A DNA stretch of 64,000 nucleotides from Arthrobacter agilis. GTDB lineage: Bacteria > Actinomycetota > Actinomycetes > Actinomycetales > Micrococcaceae. The translations under genes and the position numbers were made by a program. Numbering within the stretch: the first letter of the stretch is position 1; every line of letters begins with the position of its first letter. The stretch lies in assembly GCF_002157505.1 (NCBI RefSeq), contig NZ_NFSC01000029.1, forward strand, positions 62,001 to 126,000, read 5' to 3'. The notes below the pieces were generated by a model that worked only from the letters and a program-made list of their open reading frames with translations, made no database searches and was not told where the DNA came from. Shown one piece after another: positions 25,453 through 34,405 of this stretch.

Positions 25453-25926
25453 ATGGAAGCAGCGAAGGGGCCCGACGGCGGGGCATTCGATCGAGCGATC
25501 GAGGTGCTGGAGGAGCAGACGAGCGTGCTCTGGCGCCGCGAGCGGACCACGTCCCACGCGCTCGCGAAGAACGTGCATCCCGACATGGAGCCGGCCGCCT
25601 ACGGGATCCTGACGCTCCTGCAGCGGGAAGGGTCCCTGCGGGCAACGGACATCGCCGCGAGCATCGGGGTGGGAAAGCCCTCGGTGAGCAGGCAGCTTGC
25701 GGGGCTCGAACGGCTGGGCCTGGTCAGCCGCCAGCTCGACCCGTACGACGCCCGCTCCCAGCGCGTCCTGCTCACTGCGCTCGGTGAGCAGCAACTCGCC
25801 GCCGCGCAGAGCGGGCGGCGCATCGCCTTCACCGCGCTGATGCGGACCTGGAAGCCCGAGGATGTGGAGAACCTCGGTGCGCTGATCGCCCGGCTCAACA
25901 CCGCCTACACGAAGGACACCTGGTAG
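25453..25926 (+). CDS. MarR family transcriptional regulator
   Basis: This 157-residue protein has a winged helix from about residue 40 to 105: AAYGILTLLQREGSLRATDI, then IGVGKPSVSRQLAGLERLGL and the wing DPYDARSQRVLLT. No reactive Cys is evident. The neighbours are unrelated (LacI upstream, small hypothetical gene convergent), so its target cannot be named. It ends five bases from the convergent gene. Confidence 0.86.
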   Translation: MEAAKGPDGGAFDRAIEVLEEQTSVLWRRERTTSHALAKNVHPDMEPAAYGILTLLQREGSLRATDIAASIGVGKPSVSRQLAGLERLGLVSRQLDPYDARSQRVLLTALGEQQLAAAQSGRRIAFTALMRTWKPEDVENLGALIARLNTAYTKDTW

Positions 25927-25930
25927 CCGG

Positions 25931-26245
25931 TCAGTCCTCGCTCCAGCCGGAATCCTCGCGGAACCGCCCCACCCTCCGGCCCGCTCCCGACTCCAGGGAA
26001 TCCCCGGAGTCCTCGAAGAGCTCGCCGGCGTCGGCCTTGCTGTGCTGGAGGAGCTGCTCTGCTTCGATCCGCGCGGCCTCCAGGCTGTCGGCGGCGATGC
26101 GGCTGCGCGCAGGCAGGGCGTCGACGTGGATCACCCGCTCGGCGGTCTCGCTGACGGGGACGGTGGAGCCCTCGTTGGCGTCGTCGACTGGCAGTTCCGC
26201 CCCGCCGCTTTCCGCAGGGACAAGATACTCGAGGAAGTAGGCCAT
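25931..26245 (-). CDS. Hypothetical acidic protein
   Basis: This 104-residue protein is not recognised. It starts MAYFLEYLVPAESGGAELPV, then VIHVDALPARSRIAADSLEAARIEAEQLL and an acidic/Gly-rich tail. No membrane segment or Cys motif is present. The middle (residues 38-70) reads like a small alpha/beta unit found in actinobacterial hypotheticals. ATG 26245 has AGGGTGA before it and codon use is like that of its neighbours. Confidence 0.55.
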   Translation of the reverse strand: MAYFLEYLVPAESGGAELPVDDANEGSTVPVSETAERVIHVDALPARSRIAADSLEAARIEAEQLLQHSKADAGELFEDSGDSLESGAGRRVGRFREDSGWSED

Positions 26246-26437
26246 GCTTCACCCTGTCACCGCAGGACGGGCCCCTGCCAGCACGGAGGTGCGCTCCGCG
26301 GCAGCTTGTCCGCCCGTCCAGCGACTGCTATGTCGAAGGGTCCCGGCGCGTGCCGGGCGGCCTGAGCACCCCGTCAAATCGCGGGAGCGGGGCCCGTCCG
26401 GATGCGCAGCCTGCTGATCCACGCCTAGATTGGAGGC

Positions 26438-28606
26438 ATGGCCGACACGACACAGCACGAAGAAGCAGTCCCGACGATCCCCTCGCCGCTCGAGCAACTC
26501 GCTGAGGCGCACCGGGTAGGGACCACCTTCAAGGGGTGGGACGGCGAGCCGGCACGGGTCGCTCCGGAGACACTCATCACGGTCCTCGCGGCCCTCGGCG
26601 TCGACGCCGGATCCGACGCCGCCATCGCCCGGGCCTTGGAGGACGTGGAGGCCGGACCGTGGCGCTCCGTGCTGCCCGCCGTCGTCGTGGTGCGTCAGCG
26701 CGACGTCGACCCGGTGGTGCTCCACGTGCCCGCCGGAGCGGAGGTCGAGTTCTGGGCAGTCGACGAGGACGGCGTCCACTACACCGGGACGGTCGCCGGG
26801 GCCACGGAGACCCGGACCGTCGACGGGCAGGACCTCGAGCGGCGGCAGGGCACGCTGCCCCACGCCCTGCCCCTCGGCTGGCACACGCTGCACGCAGTTG
26901 TCGACGGGCAGCAGTCGTCGTGCACGTTCGTGGTCACGCCCGACCGGCTGAGCACGACGGCGGCCCTGATGGACCACCGCACCTGGGGGCTCATGGCCCA
27001 GCTCTACTCGGTCCGGTCGTCGGCGTCCTGGGGCATCGGCGACCTCGCGGACCTGGGCGGGCTGGCGCAGGCCGCCGCGGCACAGGGAGGTGGATTCGTG
27101 CTGGTGAACCCGCTGCACGCCGCCGAGCCCGTACCACCCGTGGAGCCGTCCCCGTACCTGCCGACCACGCGGCGCTACTTCCACCCCCTGTACCTCAGGG
27201 TCGAGGACATTCCGGAGTACGCGCGGCTCGACGACGCCGGCCGCGCCAGGATCGCTGAACTCGCCGCCCGATTCGCCGGAGCCAACACCGCCACCGATCT
27301 CCTCGACCGGGACTCGTCCTACGCCGCCAAGCTCGAAGCCCTCGAGCTCGTGTTCGCCGTCGAGCGGCCCGAACAGCGCCAGCACGACTTCGACGCCTAC
27401 CGCGCCCACCAAGGTCAGGGGCTCGCCGACTTCGCGCTGTGGTCGGCGCTCGCCGAGACGCTCGCGCCGGGGGCGCCGGAATGGAACGACGTCGGACGCC
27501 CCGGTTCGCCGGGCGCCCTCGAGTTCGCGGATCGCCATGCCGCGCGGATCGAGTTCCACGAGTGGCTGCAGTGGCTCGTCGACGAGCAGCTGCAGGAGGC
27601 CCAGCTCGAAGCGACCGGGGCCGGGATGTCCATCGGCGTGGTGCATGACCTCGCGGTCGGAGTGCATCCCAGTGGGGCGGACGCGTGGGCGCTGCAAGAC
27701 GTGCTCGCCTCCGGCATCAGCGTCGGCGCCCCGCCGGACATGTTCAACCAGCACGGCCAGGACTGGAGCCAGCCGCCGTGGCATCCGGAGCGGCTCGCCG
27801 AGTCCGGGTACGCAGCCTTCCGTGACATGCTCCGGAACATCCTCCGCCATGCGGGCGGCATCCGCGTGGACCACATCCTCGGCCTGTTCCGCCTGTGGTG
27901 GATCCCCCAGGGTGCCCAGCCCGGGGGAGGGGCCTACGTCTACTACGACCACAAGGCGCTGATCGGCATCCTCGCCCTCGAGGCGGAGCGTGCCGGGGCG
28001 ATCGTCGTCGGCGAGGACCTCGGCGTGTTCGAACCGGGGGTGCAGGAGTACCTGGCGGAGCGCGGCATCTTCGGCACCTCGATCCTCTGGTTCGAACAGG
28101 ACGAGGACGGGCCCCTGCCTCCCGAGGCCTACCGCAAGGGATGCCTGACCACCGTCACGGTGCACGACCTCCCGCCGAGCGCGGGCTACCTGGCGGGCGA
28201 GCACGTGCTGCTGCGCGAGAAGCTCGGCCTGCTCAGCCGGCCCGTGGAGGAGGAGCAGGCCGAGGACCGCGCCACCCAGGAGAAGTTCCTCGCACTCCTG
28301 CGGCAGCGCGGCCTGCTCGAGGGCGAGGCCCCGGGCGTCCAGGAGACCGTCGAGGCGCTGCACGCCCTTATCGCGCAGACCCCGTCGGTGCTGCTGGGCG
28401 TCGCGCTCGCCGATGCCGTCGGGGAGCGCCGCACGCAGAACCAGCCGGGCACGAACGACGAGTACCCGAACTGGCGGATACCCCTCGCCGACGCCGAGGG
28501 GAAGGCCGTCCTCGTCGAGGATCTCGCCGGGAACCAGCGCTTCGCATCGCTCATCGCAGCCCTGGGCGTTCCCGCCACGGAGGGGGCGACCGGGCCCATC
28601 GCCTGA
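26438..28606 (+). CDS. malQ: 4-alpha-glucanotransferase (amylomaltase, GH77)
   Basis: This 722-residue cytoplasmic enzyme transfers maltosyl or longer units between alpha-1,4-glucans. The N-terminal 170 residues are the extra beta domain of the long actinobacterial form. The barrel has SWGIGDLADLGGLAQAAAAQ, the nucleophile Asp478 in IRVDHILGLFRLWW, and acid/base Glu526 in VVGEDLGVF. The usual THDLPT motif appears as TVHDLPPSAGYL. It stands alone between a hypothetical gene and a flavoprotein gene. Confidence 0.93.
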   Translation: MADTTQHEEAVPTIPSPLEQLAEAHRVGTTFKGWDGEPARVAPETLITVLAALGVDAGSDAAIARALEDVEAGPWRSVLPAVVVVRQRDVDPVVLHVPAGAEVEFWAVDEDGVHYTGTVAGATETRTVDGQDLERRQGTLPHALPLGWHTLHAVVDGQQSSCTFVVTPDRLSTTAALMDHRTWGLMAQLYSVRSSASWGIGDLADLGGLAQAAAAQGGGFVLVNPLHAAEPVPPVEPSPYLPTTRRYFHPLYLRVEDIPEYARLDDAGRARIAELAARFAGANTATDLLDRDSSYAAKLEALELVFAVERPEQRQHDFDAYRAHQGQGLADFALWSALAETLAPGAPEWNDVGRPGSPGALEFADRHAARIEFHEWLQWLVDEQLQEAQLEATGAGMSIGVVHDLAVGVHPSGADAWALQDVLASGISVGAPPDMFNQHGQDWSQPPWHPERLAESGYAAFRDMLRNILRHAGGIRVDHILGLFRLWWIPQGAQPGGGAYVYYDHKALIGILALEAERAGAIVVGEDLGVFEPGVQEYLAERGIFGTSILWFEQDEDGPLPPEAYRKGCLTTVTVHDLPPSAGYLAGEHVLLREKLGLLSRPVEEEQAEDRATQEKFLALLRQRGLLEGEAPGVQETVEALHALIAQTPSVLLGVALADAVGERRTQNQPGTNDEYPNWRIPLADAEGKAVLVEDLAGNQRFASLIAALGVPATEGATGPIA

Positions 28607-28661
28607 CCGCAACAAGAATTTGGGGGCGCACGGTACGGTCCCTTCATGGTCCGATGGAGGA

Positions 28662-29630
28662 ATGGACAGCCAGGAAGACCAGAGGTACGACGTCGTCATC
28701 ATCGGTGGCGGGCTGTCGGGGCTGAGCGCCGCGCTCGTCCTCGGGAGGGCCCGGCGCCGCGTCGTCGTGATCGATGCGGGAACGCCCCGGAATGCTCCGG
28801 CCGATGCGGCCTACGGGTTCATCACCAGGGACGGGACCCCGCCCGGGAGCCTCGTCTCGCTCGCGCGGCAGGACCTGGAGCCGTACGGGGTGCGGTTCCT
28901 CGACGGCTCTGTGGAGCGCGCCGGACAGGCGCCGGGCGGCTGGTCCGTCAGTACGGCGGACGGGGCGGCCGTGCAGGGACGCCAGCTGGTGCTTGCGACA
29001 GGCCTCCGCGACGTCCTCCCCGACCTCCCGGGCGCCCGGGAGGCGTGGGGGCGCGGCCTCCTGCAGTGCCCCTACTGCCACGGCTGGGAGGTCCGCGACC
29101 AGGCTCTCGGCGTCCTCGGCTCGGCCCCGACATCCATCCATCAGGCGCTCCTCGTCCGCCAGTGGTCCGACGACGTGACCTTCTTCCCGCATGTCCTCGG
29201 CACTTTGTCGGAGGACGACGAGCGACGCCTGCGCAATCGTGGTGTCCGGATCGCGGAGGGGCGGGTCCGGCACCTCGCCCTGGGACCGGATGACGGCGGG
29301 CCGCGTTCCCTCCAGGGCGTCCGCCTCGAGGACGGCTCGCTGGTTCCCTGCTCCGCGATCTTCTGCGAGCCCGGCGCCGACGCGGGCCTGCCCCTGCTGG
29401 CCGACCTCGGCTGCAAGATGCGCGACGACGGCTGCGTGTCGACCGACGATATCGGGCGCACCTCCATCGAGCGGGTCTGGGCCGTCGGCAACGCCACGGA
29501 TCCGGCCGCCCAGCTGGTGCCGGCCGCGGGGGACGCCTACCGGATGGCGGTCGCCATCAACGCCATGCTGGTCGAGGAGGACTGCGAGGCCTGCAGGGAG
29601 GCCGAGGAAGCGGTCAGCGAGCGCGCCTGA
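28662..29630 (+). CDS. NAD(P)/FAD-dependent oxidoreductase, thioredoxin reductase-like
   Basis: This 322-residue flavoprotein has an FAD-binding GGGLSGLSAALVLGRARRRV at the N-terminus and a redox-type CPYC in LLQCPYCHGWEVRD around residue 135. A late VWAVGNATDPAAQLVPAAG for FAD follows. The NADPH motif is poor (GVLGSAPTSIHQAL instead of GxGxxA), a feature of TrxR-like proteins with altered cofactor use. GGAGG lies only one or two bases before ATG 28662, so the start is less certain than the family. A terminator hairpin follows. Confidence 0.83.
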   Translation: MDSQEDQRYDVVIIGGGLSGLSAALVLGRARRRVVVIDAGTPRNAPADAAYGFITRDGTPPGSLVSLARQDLEPYGVRFLDGSVERAGQAPGGWSVSTADGAAVQGRQLVLATGLRDVLPDLPGAREAWGRGLLQCPYCHGWEVRDQALGVLGSAPTSIHQALLVRQWSDDVTFFPHVLGTLSEDDERRLRNRGVRIAEGRVRHLALGPDDGGPRSLQGVRLEDGSLVPCSAIFCEPGADAGLPLLADLGCKMRDDGCVSTDDIGRTSIERVWAVGNATDPAAQLVPAAGDAYRMAVAINAMLVEEDCEACREAEEAVSERA

Positions 29631-29662
29631 AACCTGCCGCTCGCGCAGGGGCCCGGACACGA

Positions 29663-29691
29663 CGAAGGCCCCGGCTGGACCGGGGCCTTCG
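29663..29691. terminator. Bidirectional 12-bp terminator hairpin
   Basis: CGAAGGCCCCGG (29663-29674) pairs perfectly with CCGGGGCCTTCG (29680-29691) across a five-base loop. It stands between convergent genes ending at 29630 (+) and 29720 (-) and can serve both. Confidence 0.75.
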
Positions 29692-29719
29692 CGCGACTGC
29701 GACTACCTGGAGAAGTTCA

Positions 29720-30145
29720 CTACCGGTCGAGGTCGGGGCGCGTCTGCCCGTCCTGTGCCTGGAAGGGGGTGTCCTCGGTGAGGAGGGGATCCCCGCCGCT
29801 CGGGCCGAGGCCGGCACTTCCCGTGTCCATGGCGGTGACGACCGGCGGAACGTCCAGGGGGAGGTCACCGCTCGCGCCCACGTCCTTGCCCGGGTTCTGG
29901 GGTGCCTTGGCGCCGTCGTCCGACTGCGAACCGCCCTTCTTCAGCTTGCCCTTCAGGGAGTCCTGCAGCGCCGGTGCCTTGCTCTTGAGCGTGTCGGTGG
30001 TGGAGCTGACCCTGTCCTGCACCGTGGGGCTGTTCCACACCTTCTGGGCCCTCGTCCGCAGCTGCTCGTACGCGCCCCGGCCTGCCCGCGTGCCGAGGAC
30101 GTAGCCAACACCCATGCCCGCCCCGAAAACCAGTCTGTTCTTCAT
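29720..30145 (-). CDS. YtxH-like small membrane-anchored protein
   Basis: This 141-residue protein begins MKNRLVFGAGMGVGYVLGTR, a short Gly-rich membrane helix followed by AGRGAYEQLRTRAQKVWNS and a Lys-rich amphipathic region. That matches YtxH/DUF883-like stress proteins. The C-terminal half is a disordered Pro/Asp/Gly tail. Such proteins are often induced by general stress. ATG 30145 was chosen because the hydrophobic helix begins there. Confidence 0.62.
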   Translation of the reverse strand: MKNRLVFGAGMGVGYVLGTRAGRGAYEQLRTRAQKVWNSPTVQDRVSSTTDTLKSKAPALQDSLKGKLKKGGSQSDDGAKAPQNPGKDVGASGDLPLDVPPVVTAMDTGSAGLGPSGGDPLLTEDTPFQAQDGQTRPDLDR

Positions 30146-30342
30146 GCTGTTCTCCCTTCGGTGGATTGCCGTGCTTCCGAATCTAGACCACTGCACCAAG
30201 GGGGGCGAGGGGCATTTTCGGTGCGCGGCGCCCGGGCTGCCGGAAAGAGGGCCGACCGGGCCCTGCCCTGTCGGCTCCTGGCCGTCGGAGAGGCCGGACT
30301 CAGCCCTACCGGTGCCGCACTGCTGCGGGAAGCGCAGGGCGC

Positions 30343-30588
30343 TCAGGACAAACGGCGCGCCGCGACGTCGGGCTGGACCGGCTCCGATTCGGGCTGCTGG
30401 TCGCGCCGTTCGAGTTCCTCGGTCAGTTCCTCGTGCCGGACCTCCGTCTCCATGGACAGCTCGCCGTCGTGCGTGTACTCGTAATCCAGTTCACGATGGA
30501 TCTTGCTGTTGAGGACCTCCACCTCGGACAATCCGAGTGCGGTGAGGTCTTGAGGGAAGTCTTCGGACGGCGTCAGTCTGGTGCTCAT
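30343..30588 (-). CDS. Hypothetical charged small protein
   Basis: This 81-residue acidic protein is not recognised. The central stretch (ALGLSEVEVLNSKIHRELDY, then DGELSMETEVRHEELTEELE) is predicted to be helical and coiled. No membrane segment or Cys is present. It lies between two small membrane-associated proteins on the same strand. The 197-base gap 30146-30342 shows nothing convincing. Confidence 0.5.
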   Translation of the reverse strand: MSTRLTPSEDFPQDLTALGLSEVEVLNSKIHRELDYEYTHDGELSMETEVRHEELTEELERRDQQPESEPVQPDVAARRLS

Positions 30589-30688
30589 GGGGGCCTGTTC
30601 GGAGGTGTGACGGGGACACGTGGATCGGGCCCGCTTCTAGACCACGTTCGCCGGGCGGGGCCCGGCAAACGGCAATAGTATCGGGCGC

Positions 30689-31078
30689 CTAGCGTAAACG
30701 GAAGCGGCCGCCGCGCTTCTTCGCGGCTTTGGTCGCCTGCCAGTCCGTGAGGTTGTACACCGCCACGAGGACGCCGCCCATGAGCAGCCAGAAGACGCGT
30801 GCCTTGCCCTCCCGGGCCACCCCGGTGAGCAGCGGGGCCAGGGCGTACAGGGGCGTGCTGCCCAGGTCCACCGTGCGGTGGGTCCGGAAACTGATCAGCG
30901 GCGCGATGGCGAAGGGCTGGTCGGTGATCGCGTTGACGGTGCCCTGGGTGGCACCGAACATCGCGAAGAAAAGCCGTGCCTTGCGGCTCATGCCGAAGAG
31001 GGACGGAAGGGTGAGCATCGACGCGGAGAAGCCGTAGTCGATGAGTCCGTGCTGCCGGGGAGTGATGGGCTTTGTCAT
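30689..31078 (-). CDS. Small integral membrane protein of unknown function
   Basis: This 129-residue protein has three to four hydrophobic segments: LIDYGFSASMLTLPSLFGMS, LFFAMFGATQGTVNAIT, STPLYALAPLLTGVA and VFWLLMGGVLVAVYNLTDW. A basic tail KAAKKRGGRFRLR follows. The IDYGF and HRTVDLGS motifs recur in small bacterial membrane proteins without assigned role. ATG 31078 begins at the conserved MTKPITPRQHGLIDYG. Confidence 0.6.
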   Translation of the reverse strand: MTKPITPRQHGLIDYGFSASMLTLPSLFGMSRKARLFFAMFGATQGTVNAITDQPFAIAPLISFRTHRTVDLGSTPLYALAPLLTGVAREGKARVFWLLMGGVLVAVYNLTDWQATKAAKKRGGRFRLR

Positions 31079-31236
31079 GCCGCCAACGCTAGGAACACCG
31101 GAACCCTGCCACAACGGGTAACCGGTCCCACGCAGCGGTTGACAAGCCCGGCGACGGCTCGCCCCGGCGTCGGTGGCTCATGTCGGAGGCGGAGGCTACC
31201 CTTTCGCCGGGATCATTCACGGAGCAGGGAGGGGTC

Positions 31237-32043
31237 ATGCCCGAGGGGGACAGCGTCTTCCGGCTCGCGGCGAGGCTGAGGAAGGTCCTCGACGGCCGCA
31301 CCCTGAAGCGCGGGGATCTCCGGGTTCCCGCCCATGCCACGACCGCGCTGGACGGCATGCGCGTGACGGAGCATGTGACCCATGGAAAGCACCTGCTGAC
31401 GCGGTTCGACGGCGGCCTCACCCTCCACACGCACCTGCTGATGCAGGGGTCGTGGACGGTGACGGCCGCAGGCAGGACGCTGCCCCGAAGGCTCCTGCCC
31501 GACGCCCGCGTGATCCTCGAGGTGGAGGACGGGCCGACGGCGTACGGCCTGGACCTGCCCGTCGTCGACCTGCTGCCCACCCGCGCGGAGGGGGACGTCG
31601 TGGGGTACCTCGGGCCGGACCCGCTGCGCTCCGACTGGTCCGCGGAGGAAGCGGTCCGCAGGCTCGGTCGCGACCCCGACGTGCGCATCGCCGCCGCACT
31701 CCTCGACCAGCGCAACGTCGCCGGTTTCGGCAACCTGTGGGTCAACGAGCTCTGCTTCCTGCGGGGACTCCACCCGGATACGGTGATGGCCGACGTCGAC
31801 GTCCCTGCCCTGGTGGCACTCGGGGCACGGTGCCTGCTCTTCTCCGCCACGCAGCCCGGAGCGCACCAGGTTACCACGGGCACCCTCCGCAGGGGCGAAC
31901 AGCACTGGGTCGTCGGCCGGGCCGGCAAGCCGTGCCTGCGGTGCGGGACGGCCGTGCGCGTCCGGGCCGAGGTACCCGGCGACCCGGGCCGCCGCCGTAC
32001 CTGGTGGTGTCCGAGCTGCCAGCCCTCGCGCTCCTCCGGCTGA
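31237..32043 (+). CDS. nei: Endonuclease VIII-like DNA glycosylase (Nei/Fpg family)
   Basis: This 268-residue base-excision repair enzyme removes oxidised bases and cuts the abasic site. The start MPEGDSVFRLAARL gives the catalytic Pro2-Glu3 and fixes ATG 31237; the longer upstream frame would bury Pro2. The helix-two-turn-helix region has AALLDQRNVAGFGNLWVNEL. The C-terminal zinc finger has CLRCG and WWCPSCQ. MPEGD rather than MPELP places it in the Nei group. Confidence 0.9.
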   Translation: MPEGDSVFRLAARLRKVLDGRTLKRGDLRVPAHATTALDGMRVTEHVTHGKHLLTRFDGGLTLHTHLLMQGSWTVTAAGRTLPRRLLPDARVILEVEDGPTAYGLDLPVVDLLPTRAEGDVVGYLGPDPLRSDWSAEEAVRRLGRDPDVRIAAALLDQRNVAGFGNLWVNELCFLRGLHPDTVMADVDVPALVALGARCLLFSATQPGAHQVTTGTLRRGEQHWVVGRAGKPCLRCGTAVRVRAEVPGDPGRRRTWWCPSCQPSRSSG

Positions 32044-32061
32044 CGCCGTGCTCCGTTCCCG

Positions 32062-33300
32062 TCAGCGGCGTGCTGCGAGGCCCGCCTTGAACGCGTCGGC
32101 CGAGGCGGAGGTGCTGTTGATCCGCCAGTCCGCTTCCTTGTTGACGTGGAACCAGACGAGGGCAACGACGTCCTGCTGCGCGGAGACATAGCGGAACAGG
32201 TTGGTGATCCACTGGGGCTTCGATCCGCCGACCTCGGAGGACGCCGTCTCCGCGATCATGATCGGTTTGCCGGGAGCGAGCTGGCGAAGCTGCGTGAGGC
32301 CCTCCCCGAAGAGCACCTCGGGTTCCTGCCACGCGCTCCACGACTGCGAGGTGCCCCAGTTGTAGCCGTCCAGCGCCACGACGTCGACGTAGTCCCCGCC
32401 CGGGTAGAGCTGATTCACGGGCGTCGAGCCCCAGTAGGGCACGTTCGGGTTCCAGACCCAGCTGATGTTGGTCGCGCCCGTCGACGCGACGACGTCGTGC
32501 ACGTGCCGGTAGGCGGCGACGTAGTCGCCCGCACCATTGCCGTTGACACCCTCGGCCCACGGGTACCAGTTCCCGTTCATCTCGTGCGCGAACCGGAGGT
32601 AGACGGGTTGGCCCCACTGGCCGAGCGCTGTGCCCCACTCACGGAGGTAGGCGTCGAAGTCTCCCGCCGCGATGCGGTCGAGGGAGTAGGCGGGCTGCTC
32701 CGTGCCGCCGCCCCACGTCCAGGGTTCCCAAGTCAGGAGCGTCTCGGCGCCCCGGGCCCGCACGGCGTCGAGCTCGGCGAGAGGCGCCACCTGGCTGAAG
32801 TCCTTGTAGGACAGCACGATCGAGGGAGCCTCGCCGGCGAGGGCTGCCACCTCGTCCAGCTCACCGCCGGCGGCGGCTCCGCCGTTGGTGCCCACGCCGA
32901 ACCGGATGCTCCTGGTGCCGGAGGGCACGGGAGCAGGTTCGACGACCGTGAACAGGGCACTGGCGATGGCGCTGCCGGCCGTAGCCGTGACGGTCACGGT
33001 GCCGGGCGCGGTGGGCATTGCGATCGACGCCTGGAACGTGCCTGTGGAGGTCGTCGTCACGGCGACCTTGGCGGCGCCCGCGACGACGGTGCCCTTGGTG
33101 CGCTTCGGGAACCCGGCGCCCGTCACGGTGACGAGGGAGCCGGCCTCCCCGGACGTGCTGCTCAGGGTGATCGTCGCTGCGGCCTGTGCGGCAGGGGGTG
33201 TCAGTCCGAACGTGAGGACCGCCATCGCTGCGACGAGGAGGATGAGGCGGTAGGCGCTTCCGCGGGCGGAGCCGGCGGATACGCAGGAAGCTGGAAGCAT
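32062..33300 (-). CDS. Secreted glycoside hydrolase family 26 protein with Ig-like domain
   Basis: This 412-residue exported protein has a signal peptide (YRLILLVAAMAVLTFGLTPP, cleavage near AQA-A). A TIG/Ig-like domain at about 42-120 (SSTSGEAGSLVTVTGAGFP) precedes a GH26 barrel at about 130-410. The acid/base Glu240 lies in YLRFAHEMNGNWYPW and the nucleophile Glu351 in PIMIAETASSE, so both catalytic residues are intact. It probably hydrolyses a beta-mannan or similar exopolysaccharide outside the cell. ATG 33300 has AGGTG before it. A cyclic-di-GMP riboswitch sits directly upstream. Confidence 0.85.
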   Translation of the reverse strand: MLPASCVSAGSARGSAYRLILLVAAMAVLTFGLTPPAAQAAATITLSSTSGEAGSLVTVTGAGFPKRTKGTVVAGAAKVAVTTTSTGTFQASIAMPTAPGTVTVTATAGSAIASALFTVVEPAPVPSGTRSIRFGVGTNGGAAAGGELDEVAALAGEAPSIVLSYKDFSQVAPLAELDAVRARGAETLLTWEPWTWGGGTEQPAYSLDRIAAGDFDAYLREWGTALGQWGQPVYLRFAHEMNGNWYPWAEGVNGNGAGDYVAAYRHVHDVVASTGATNISWVWNPNVPYWGSTPVNQLYPGGDYVDVVALDGYNWGTSQSWSAWQEPEVLFGEGLTQLRQLAPGKPIMIAETASSEVGGSKPQWITNLFRYVSAQQDVVALVWFHVNKEADWRINSTSASADAFKAGLAARR

Positions 33301-33314
33301 GATCGGCACCTAGG

Positions 33315-33395
33315 AGTTCGGTAGCCCGGCTGACCGCAGGGGTCCCGTGGCTTTGCGTCTCCGGCTCGCGCCGGGTTTGCCTTTGTCGCTGGGCG
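33315..33395 (-). ncRNA. Cyclic-di-GMP-I (GEMM-I) riboswitch
   Basis: On the minus strand the RNA has ACAAAGGCAAACC (33374-33386), a CGGC-GCGA-GCCG hairpin with a GNRA loop, then GAGACGCAAAGCC (about 33349-33361). ACGGGACC follows, and a closing GCCGGGCTACCGA ends near 33318. These are the core, tetraloop and 3' helix elements of the class I cyclic-di-GMP aptamer, in order and spacing. It ends 18 bases before the GH26 ATG, where CTCCT directly precedes AGGTG, suggesting control of the ribosome site. The rest of the 391-base gap, 33396-33691, holds only the repeat at 33630. Confidence 0.9.
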
Positions 33396-33629
33396 GCTGC
33401 CCGAGCGGCGCGTCTCCCGCAGCGGCGGGAGCCTCTTCCATTGTCCCGAGGAACCTGCCCCGCGACGGTTTTCGCCCCTGAAGTATGCCGAAGGATTCGT
33501 GCAGGTCTTCCGCAGGCCGCCCCGCGCTGCGTGGGCCGACGGCACGCACGGACTCGGCCCGTCGAACCGGCATCGGGTGACAGGACGGGCTGATGGAAGG
33601 GCTGCCTTGCTGGGAATTCCGTGTGTGGT

Positions 33630-33645
33630 GGACCACAATTGGTCC
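33630..33645. promoter_or_regulatory. 6-4-6 inverted repeat before peroxiredoxin-like gene
   Basis: GGACCA (33630-33635) and TGGTCC (33640-33645) form a perfect inverted repeat 47 bases before the ATG at 33692. It is a candidate operator for this gene; no adjacent regulator is evident. Confidence 0.3.
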
Positions 33646-33691
33646 TGCCGCGGTATCGAGGCTCCCGTGGCTTGTCTGCTGAGGGGAACAG

Positions 33692-34363
33692 ATGATGCAA
33701 AGGCCGGCATTCACGAACACCATCGCTCTGCAGGTGGACGAGTTCAGGTCATCCTTCGAGGCGGAGGTCGGACCGGCGCTCGCCGCCGTCTTCGCCCGCG
33801 AGCAGGAGGATCTGCGCCGCGCCGGGCTCCCGCAGGGGATCACCCGGGTGGGCGAGAGACTCCCCGACTCCTTCCTGTACGACGCGGAAGGACGGCGGGC
33901 CCGGCTGAGCGAGATCCTCGACGCCGCGGCGGCCATCATCGTGTTCTACCGCGGTTCGTGGTGCCCGTACTGCAGCATCGCGCTGAAGACGTACCAGCGG
34001 GAGCTCCGTCCCGTCGTCGAGACGTTCGGGACCCGGCTGATCGCGATCAGCCCGCAGGCGCCGGACACCGCGGTCCGGGCCGCCCGCAACGCGGGGCTGC
34101 ATTTCGCACTGTACGCGGACAAGGGAAATGCCCTGGCCTCGCGTCTCGGGATCGTGACGGTGCCGAACGCCGAGGCGATGCGCGCGCGGGCAGCCCTGGG
34201 CATCGACGTCGCGGGTTCCAACATGGACCGGACTGCGGCCATCCCGTTCCCCACGGTGGTCGTGGTCGACGCGACGGGCACCATCCGCCTCATCGACGCA
34301 CGCGTCGACTACACGACGCGCACGGAGACCTGCGACATCATCGACGCCCTCGTCGCCCTGTAG
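33692..34363 (+). CDS. Peroxiredoxin-like (AhpC/TSA) family protein
   Basis: This 223-residue protein has a thioredoxin fold with FYRGSWCPYCSIALKTYQRE, Cys91 and Cys94, in place of the PxxxTxxC of classical peroxiredoxins. TRLIAISPQAPD and PFPTVVVVDATGTIRLID follow. An N-terminal helical segment (residues 8-50) precedes the fold. It probably reduces peroxides or acts as a thiol oxidoreductase. ATG 33692 follows GAGGGGAA. Confidence 0.83.
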   Translation: MMQRPAFTNTIALQVDEFRSSFEAEVGPALAAVFAREQEDLRRAGLPQGITRVGERLPDSFLYDAEGRRARLSEILDAAAAIIVFYRGSWCPYCSIALKTYQRELRPVVETFGTRLIAISPQAPDTAVRAARNAGLHFALYADKGNALASRLGIVTVPNAEAMRARAALGIDVAGSNMDRTAAIPFPTVVVVDATGTIRLIDARVDYTTRTETCDIIDALVAL

Positions 34364-34405
34364 TCCTCGTCGCGGCAAAGCGGTTCATCGGGCACTGCGG
34401 GCGGG

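Noticed and set aside
26249-28702. 817-codon frame on the minus strand opposite malQ
   Set aside because: It is the antisense of a clear GH77 gene and has low-complexity Arg/Gly/Val composition without motifs.
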